Source: Clostridia bacterium
Lineage (GTDB): Bacteria > Bacillota > Clostridia > Christensenellales > Aristaeellaceae
DNA: 8,973 nt
Direction: 5' to 3'
NCBI GenBank assembly: GCA_017412445.1
Contig: JAFPYA010000339.1
Coordinates: forward strand, 1 to 8,973
Shown here: positions 5,865-8,973 of the stretch, piece by piece
How the letters are laid out: every line of letters begins with the position of its first letter
Position numbering within the stretch: the stretch's first letter is position 1
Notes under the pieces: generated by a model
The model's database searches: none
What the model was told of the DNA's origin: nothing
Seen by the model: only the letters and a program-made list of their open reading frames with translations
Position numbers and translations under genes: made by a program

Positions 5865-6655
5865 CTGTGTCTCCTTTGAGCATAAAAAACCGAAAGCGCG
5901 GCTGTCAGCGCAACTAAAATCGCGCTCGTAAGCAGGCTCCCGTTGAGCCCCGCCGCGCCGCCGCTTATTGGATTGCCGTTCATATAAAACGCCCCGTGAT
6001 CGGGGTAGCTTGCCAAAAGCCTGTGCCCCGCCGTGTAGCCGAAGCACGAGAGCACCTCGACAACGACCGTGCCGCGCCGGTAAAAGACCGCGAGTGCCAG
6101 CCAGCCGCACAGAAACGCGTTTATCATGAGCAGCGGCTGAAATTCGCCGTATGCGACAAACGCAAACAGCGCCTCAAGCGCGGCGGAAAGGGCGTAAAGC
6201 CACCAACTGGGCTTGAGTCCCGTGAGTGTGCCCCGTATTTCCAGCGCCAAAAACAGGTACATGAGCAGCCATTTCAGCCACTCGAACGCGCTGCCGTGGG
6301 TAAGAAACGGCAGCGTTCGCACGGCGTCGAAGGCCTCTAAAAGCTTTACAAGCCCGAAGCCCGCGCCCGCAAATACCGGCAGCGCCGCTGTAAACCAAAG
6401 CTCCGCCTTAAACGCTCTGCCGCTGTTTTGTATCAGCACAAGCACGCAGGAGGCCGTTGTAAAGCCGAAAATGCTCGCAATGTCGCCCGCATTGTCGGCC
6501 ACGACCCTGAGCCATGCGGGTGCATAAGCGTAGGTGCTTTCGTTCAGGTTTATCTGGGCAAAGCCGCGTGCGAGTATGTACAGCGCAAGCACCCTTACGA
6601 GGTACAGCACTGCCGCCCCCGTAAACGCACCCGCCAAACGCCGCTTAAATGTCAT
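5861..6655 (-). CDS. Multi-pass membrane protein, about seven segments, function unknown
   Basis: I do not recognise the family of this 264-residue protein. Hydrophobic segments lie at about 9-30, 55-76, 85-106, 124-140, 151-169, 173-191 and 239-259. The N-terminus is basic (MTFKRR) and the C-terminus ends QRRHR. With seven segments these ends would fall on opposite sides, so one segment may be miscounted. A loop with SYPDHGAFYMNGNPISGG (216-233) precedes the last segment. The gene is bounded by 4-base ATGA overlaps on both sides, with pdp upstream and the lipid kinase gene downstream. Its translation is therefore likely coupled to both. The Shine-Dalgarno (GGTGAGG inside the end of pdp) is weak, consistent with coupling. 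Cooperation with the lipid kinase is suggested only by position. Confidence 0.7.
   Translation of the reverse strand: MTFKRRLAGAFTGAAVLYLVRVLALYILARGFAQINLNESTYAYAPAWLRVVADNAGDIASIFGFTTASCVLVLIQNSGRAFKAELWFTAALPVFAGAGFGLVKLLEAFDAVRTLPFLTHGSAFEWLKWLLMYLFLALEIRGTLTGLKPSWWLYALSAALEALFAFVAYGEFQPLLMINAFLCGWLALAVFYRRGTVVVEVLSCFGYTAGHRLLASYPDHGAFYMNGNPISGGAAGLNGSLLTSAILVALTAALSVFYAQRRHR
5871..5875 (-). promoter_or_regulatory. Ribosome binding site that decides the lipid kinase start
   Basis: AGGAG on the minus strand lies six bases before the ATG at 5864, inside the last codons of the preceding membrane-protein gene. It argues against the longer open frame reaching back to 6110, which runs antiparallel to no homology and has Arg-rich shadow composition. 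Confidence 0.8.
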
Positions 6656-7959
6656 TCCACCTCACCGTATATGAGCTGAGGCTTCTGGGCAGGCTCGTCC
6701 GAAAGCACGAAGGCCTCCAGTATCTGCCTTTTCGCGGTTTCCACGTCGCTGATTTTGCCTGTGTGCAAGGTCACGAGGCTGTCGCCAGCGTTCACCCTGT
6801 CGCCAATGCGCTTGTTGACTATAAGGCCCACGGCGGGGTCGATTATGTCTTCCTTCTTTTCCCTGCCCGCGCCCAGAGCCTTGGCCGCGTAGCCCACGAG
6901 GTCGGTTGACACGCTCTTGAGCCAGCCGCTTCCCGGCGCAGGAACCTCGATAAGCGTTTCGGCCTTGGGCAGAAGCGAGGTATCGTAAGCCACGTCGGGG
7001 TTGCCGCCCTGATTCTTTATCAATTCCGCAAACTTTTTGAGCCCTTCGCCGCTTGTGATCTTGCTTTCAAGCAGCTCTACGCCCTCGGCGGTGGAATTGA
7101 CCGTGCCCGCCATAAGCAGTATCCTGGCACCCAATTCCAGCGCCACGGTTTTGAGCTCACCCTGCGTCCTGCCCGCAAGTATGTCCAGAGCCTCCTCGAC
7201 CTCGAGCGCGTTACCCACGTATCTGCCAAGGGGCTGGTTCATGTCTGTAATCAGCGCGGCGAATCTGCGGCCCGTCCTGTTGCCTATAGTGACCATGGCC
7301 TTTGCGAGCCTCAAGGCGGCCTCTGGCGTCTTCATCATAGCGCCGCTGCCGGTTTTTACGTCCAGCACTATCACGTCCGCGCCTGCCGCCAGCTTTTTGC
7401 TGAGTATCGAGGAGACGATAAGCGGTTCCACGTCCACGGTGGCGGTCACGTCCCTCAGGCTGTACAAGACCTTGTCGCAGGGCGCAAGTGTCGCAGTCTG
7501 GCCTATTATGGCTATGCCGCTGTTTTCCACTGTGCGCGCGAACTCCTCGTCGCTCATCGAGACGGATAACCCCGGTATGGCCTCGAGCTTGTCGAGCGTG
7601 CCGCCCGTGAAGCCCAGCCCGCGCCCGCTCATCTTGGCTATCTTTACACCGCAGCAGGCGACAAGGGGCGCCAGCACGAGGCTCGTGGTGTCGCCCACGC
7701 CGCCGGTAGAGTGCTTGTCAGCCTTTATTCCCGTGATTCCGCTCAAATCGAGCATGTCGCCTGACCTTGCCATCTCCATGGTCAGCGTCACGGTCTCGCG
7801 GTCGCTCATGCCGTTTATGGCGATCGCCATGAGCATCGCGCTTATCTGATAATCGGCAAAGCTGCCGTCGGTCACGCCGCGCACAAAGTCACGTATTTCA
7901 CCGTCGGTCAGCTCCCTGCCGAAGCGTTTTTTATATAAAAGAGCGTTTATGTCCGCCAT
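6652..7959 (-). CDS. pdp: Pyrimidine-nucleoside phosphorylase, 435 aa
   Basis: This is a cytosolic enzyme of the glycosyltransferase family that includes thymidine phosphorylase. It catalyses reversible phosphorolysis of uridine, deoxyuridine or thymidine to base plus (deoxy)ribose-1-phosphate. The phosphate site KHSTGGVGDTTS is at 82-93, the family signature SGRGLGFTGGTLDKLE at 111-126, and KTGSGAMMKT at 202-211. The pyrimidine contacts Arg169, Ser184 and Lys188 are in place. Lys109, just before MSGRG, is typical of pyrimidine-nucleoside phosphorylase, where E. coli DeoA has Met, so Pdp is preferred over DeoA. The C-terminal domain has IDPAVGLIVNKRIGDRV. The length fits the family (about 433). 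The ATG at 7959 shares one base with the upstream gene's TAA (TAATG). A GTG at 7971 would add four residues and is less likely. The gene's end overlaps the next gene by 4 bases. No cdd, deoC or deoB is in view. Confidence 0.95.
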   Translation of the reverse strand: MADINALLYKKRFGRELTDGEIRDFVRGVTDGSFADYQISAMLMAIAINGMSDRETVTLTMEMARSGDMLDLSGITGIKADKHSTGGVGDTTSLVLAPLVACCGVKIAKMSGRGLGFTGGTLDKLEAIPGLSVSMSDEEFARTVENSGIAIIGQTATLAPCDKVLYSLRDVTATVDVEPLIVSSILSKKLAAGADVIVLDVKTGSGAMMKTPEAALRLAKAMVTIGNRTGRRFAALITDMNQPLGRYVGNALEVEEALDILAGRTQGELKTVALELGARILLMAGTVNSTAEGVELLESKITSGEGLKKFAELIKNQGGNPDVAYDTSLLPKAETLIEVPAPGSGWLKSVSTDLVGYAAKALGAGREKKEDIIDPAVGLIVNKRIGDRVNAGDSLVTLHTGKISDVETAKRQILEAFVLSDEPAQKPQLIYGEVE

Positions 7960-8924
7960 TATGCCCACCACATGCCGCCGGTAGTATCAAACATCATGGT
8001 TTCCTTGAGCAGCTTAATCGCCTTGGTGAGGCCCTCGGGCACGCTCATAAGGCTGTCCTCGTGCTCTATGGAAATCATGCCGTCGTAACCGACCATCCTG
8101 AGTGCGCTCATCATGTCCTTCCAGACCGAAGCGTCGTGACCGTATCCCACGGTTCTGAAAATCCAGGAGCGGTGAATCTCGTCGCCGTAATGCTTCGTGT
8201 CGAGCACGCCGTTAACGGCGGTGTTGAGCTCGTCGATCTTGGTATCCTTCGCGTGGAAATAGAATATCGCGTCGCCCAGATACCTTATCGCGGCAACCGG
8301 GTCGATGCCCTGCCAGAACAGGTGGCTGGGATCGAAGTTCGCGCCTATTTCGGGGCCGACCGCGTTTCTGAGCTTCATCATGGTTTCGGGATTGTACACG
8401 CAGAAGCCGGGGTGCATCTCGAAGGCGATCTTCTTTACGTTGTGCCTGCGCACAAATTCGACCTCCTTCTTCCAGTAGGGAATCAGCACCTCGTTCCACT
8501 GGTAGTTGACGATGTTGGTGAAGTCGTCCGGCCAGGGGCAGGTGACCCAGTTGGGCGTCTTGTCCTCGGGGCAGCCGCCGGGGCAGCCCGAGAAGGTGAC
8601 CACCGTGTCCACGCCCAGCTTTTCGGCAAGCAGCACCGCGTTTTCAAAGTCCTCGTGGAACTGACGGGCGATCTCCTTGACCGGATGCACAGCGTTGCCG
8701 TGGGTGGAGAGCGCGGAGATCTCGAGGTGGTACTTCTCGAGCGTAGCCTGCATCTGAGCTATCTTTTCGGGGTGCTCAAGAAAATCCTTTGCGTCGCAGT
8801 GCGCCTTGCCGGGGAAGCCGCCGCAGCCGATTTCCACGGCCTGCACGCCCAGAGAAGCCAGATATTCACACGCCTTGTCGAAGGGTTGGTCCTGAAGCAA
8901 TACCGCAAATACGCTGAGTTTCAT
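7959..8924 (-). CDS. Sugar phosphate isomerase/epimerase (AP-endonuclease-2-like TIM barrel), 321 aa
   Basis: This is a cytosolic metal-dependent TIM-barrel protein of the xylose-isomerase-like family. Such enzymes isomerise or epimerise sugars or sugar acids and often act in catabolic pathways. The expected metal ligands are visible: Glu169 in FEMHPGF, Asp198 in NFDPSHLFW (with His201), His224 in FHAKDTK, and Glu287 in SIEHED. The first strand has VEIGCGGFPG (30-39) and the STHGN loop lies at 73-77. A Cys/Pro-rich stretch, FSGCPGGCPEDKTPNWVTCP, covers 111-130. The start at 8924 has a strong AGGAGG site (8932-8937) seven bases away. It is the first gene visible in the minus-strand run and is followed directly by pdp (TAATG). 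Its Ile codons are a balanced mix, unlike the ATA-heavy hydrolase gene. The exact substrate cannot be read from sequence. Confidence 0.88.
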   Translation of the reverse strand: MKLSVFAVLLQDQPFDKACEYLASLGVQAVEIGCGGFPGKAHCDAKDFLEHPEKIAQMQATLEKYHLEISALSTHGNAVHPVKEIARQFHEDFENAVLLAEKLGVDTVVTFSGCPGGCPEDKTPNWVTCPWPDDFTNIVNYQWNEVLIPYWKKEVEFVRRHNVKKIAFEMHPGFCVYNPETMMKLRNAVGPEIGANFDPSHLFWQGIDPVAAIRYLGDAIFYFHAKDTKIDELNTAVNGVLDTKHYGDEIHRSWIFRTVGYGHDASVWKDMMSALRMVGYDGMISIEHEDSLMSVPEGLTKAIKLLKETMMFDTTGGMWWA

Positions 8925-8949
8925 GCTGATTCCTCCTTATTGTCAACCG

Positions 8950-8955
8950 AATATA
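8950..8955 (-). promoter_or_regulatory. Candidate -10 element for the minus-strand operon
   Basis: TATATT on the minus strand lies about 12 bases upstream of the AGGAGG of the isomerase gene, and matches TATAAT at five of six positions. The matching -35 region falls at the window edge and is not recognisable, so this is a weak call. The nearby TTGACA (minus strand) sits too close to the start codon to be its -35 box. Confidence 0.3.
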
Positions 8956-8973
8956 GCATCTATGAATTCGTGC

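Noticed and set aside
5865..6110. N-terminal extension of the lipid kinase back to 6110
   Set aside because: The extra 82 residues are Arg-rich shadow sequence within the upstream membrane-protein gene. The ATG at 5864 has a good Shine-Dalgarno and begins the conserved NPRAG region.
7037..7849. Plus-strand open frame of 270 codons opposite pdp
   Set aside because: It is low-complexity Ser/Pro/Ala-rich sequence, the mirror of the conserved pdp coding region.
8940..8947. TTGACA (minus strand) just upstream of the isomerase gene as a -35 box
   Set aside because: It abuts the Shine-Dalgarno, so its -10 box would fall within the coding sequence. It is more likely chance.
1..8973. CRISPR array, insertion sequence, tRNA or riboswitch
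   Set aside because: No direct-repeat arrays, terminal inverted repeats with transposase, cloverleaf sequences or conserved riboswitch cores were seen. The intergenic gaps are all short (at most about 130 bases).

Overview
The window looks like chromosomal DNA of a GC-rich member of the Firmicutes, most likely a Clostridia lineage. The evidence is the protein families (a secreted VanX-type dipeptidase, a DUF2974/Mbeg1-like hydrolase, a membrane-anchored NAGPA-type phosphodiester glycosidase, a pyrimidine-nucleoside phosphorylase), strong AGGAGG-type Shine-Dalgarno sites, and tightly packed co-oriented genes. I see no IS element, phage module, CRISPR array, tRNA or rRNA. No gene here proves a species or genus.

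Layout. Positions 3-1389 (+) hold the C-terminal end of an HflX-type GTPase, cut by the window edge, then a DUF2974 alpha/beta hydrolase that starts one base after the HflX stop. After a 92-base gap with a recognisable promoter comes a secreted D-Ala-D-Ala dipeptidase of the VanX/M15D family (1482-2198, +). Two hairpins at 2207-2273 lie between the plus-strand and minus-strand genes. The second is a textbook plus-strand terminator, and the first can serve the minus strand.

Everything from 8924 down to 2331 is on the minus strand. In transcription order: a TIM-barrel sugar-phosphate isomerase/epimerase, pyrimidine-nucleoside phosphorylase (pdp), a roughly seven-segment membrane protein, a diacylglycerol-kinase-family lipid kinase, a membrane-anchored NAGPA-domain ectoenzyme, a four-segment membrane protein with basic tails, and an XRE regulator fused to an S24/LexA-like domain. 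The first five genes have no intergenic bases at all: the overlaps are 1, 4, 4 and 11 nt. The last two follow after gaps of 58 and 67 nt.

The first part of the minus-strand run is carbon and nucleoside metabolism (pentose-1-phosphate release, a sugar isomerase). The second part is cell-envelope oriented (lipid kinase, two membrane proteins, surface glycosidase). No complete novel defence or mobile system is visible. The most unusual points are: an S24-type domain whose catalytic Ser/Lys positions are occupied by Asp and Arg at the exact LexA spacing; adjacent membrane proteins with Lys/Ala/Pro-rich cytoplasmic tails; a gapless operon mixing nucleoside salvage and envelope genes; and an AT-rich, non-HflX-like leader at the window edge.
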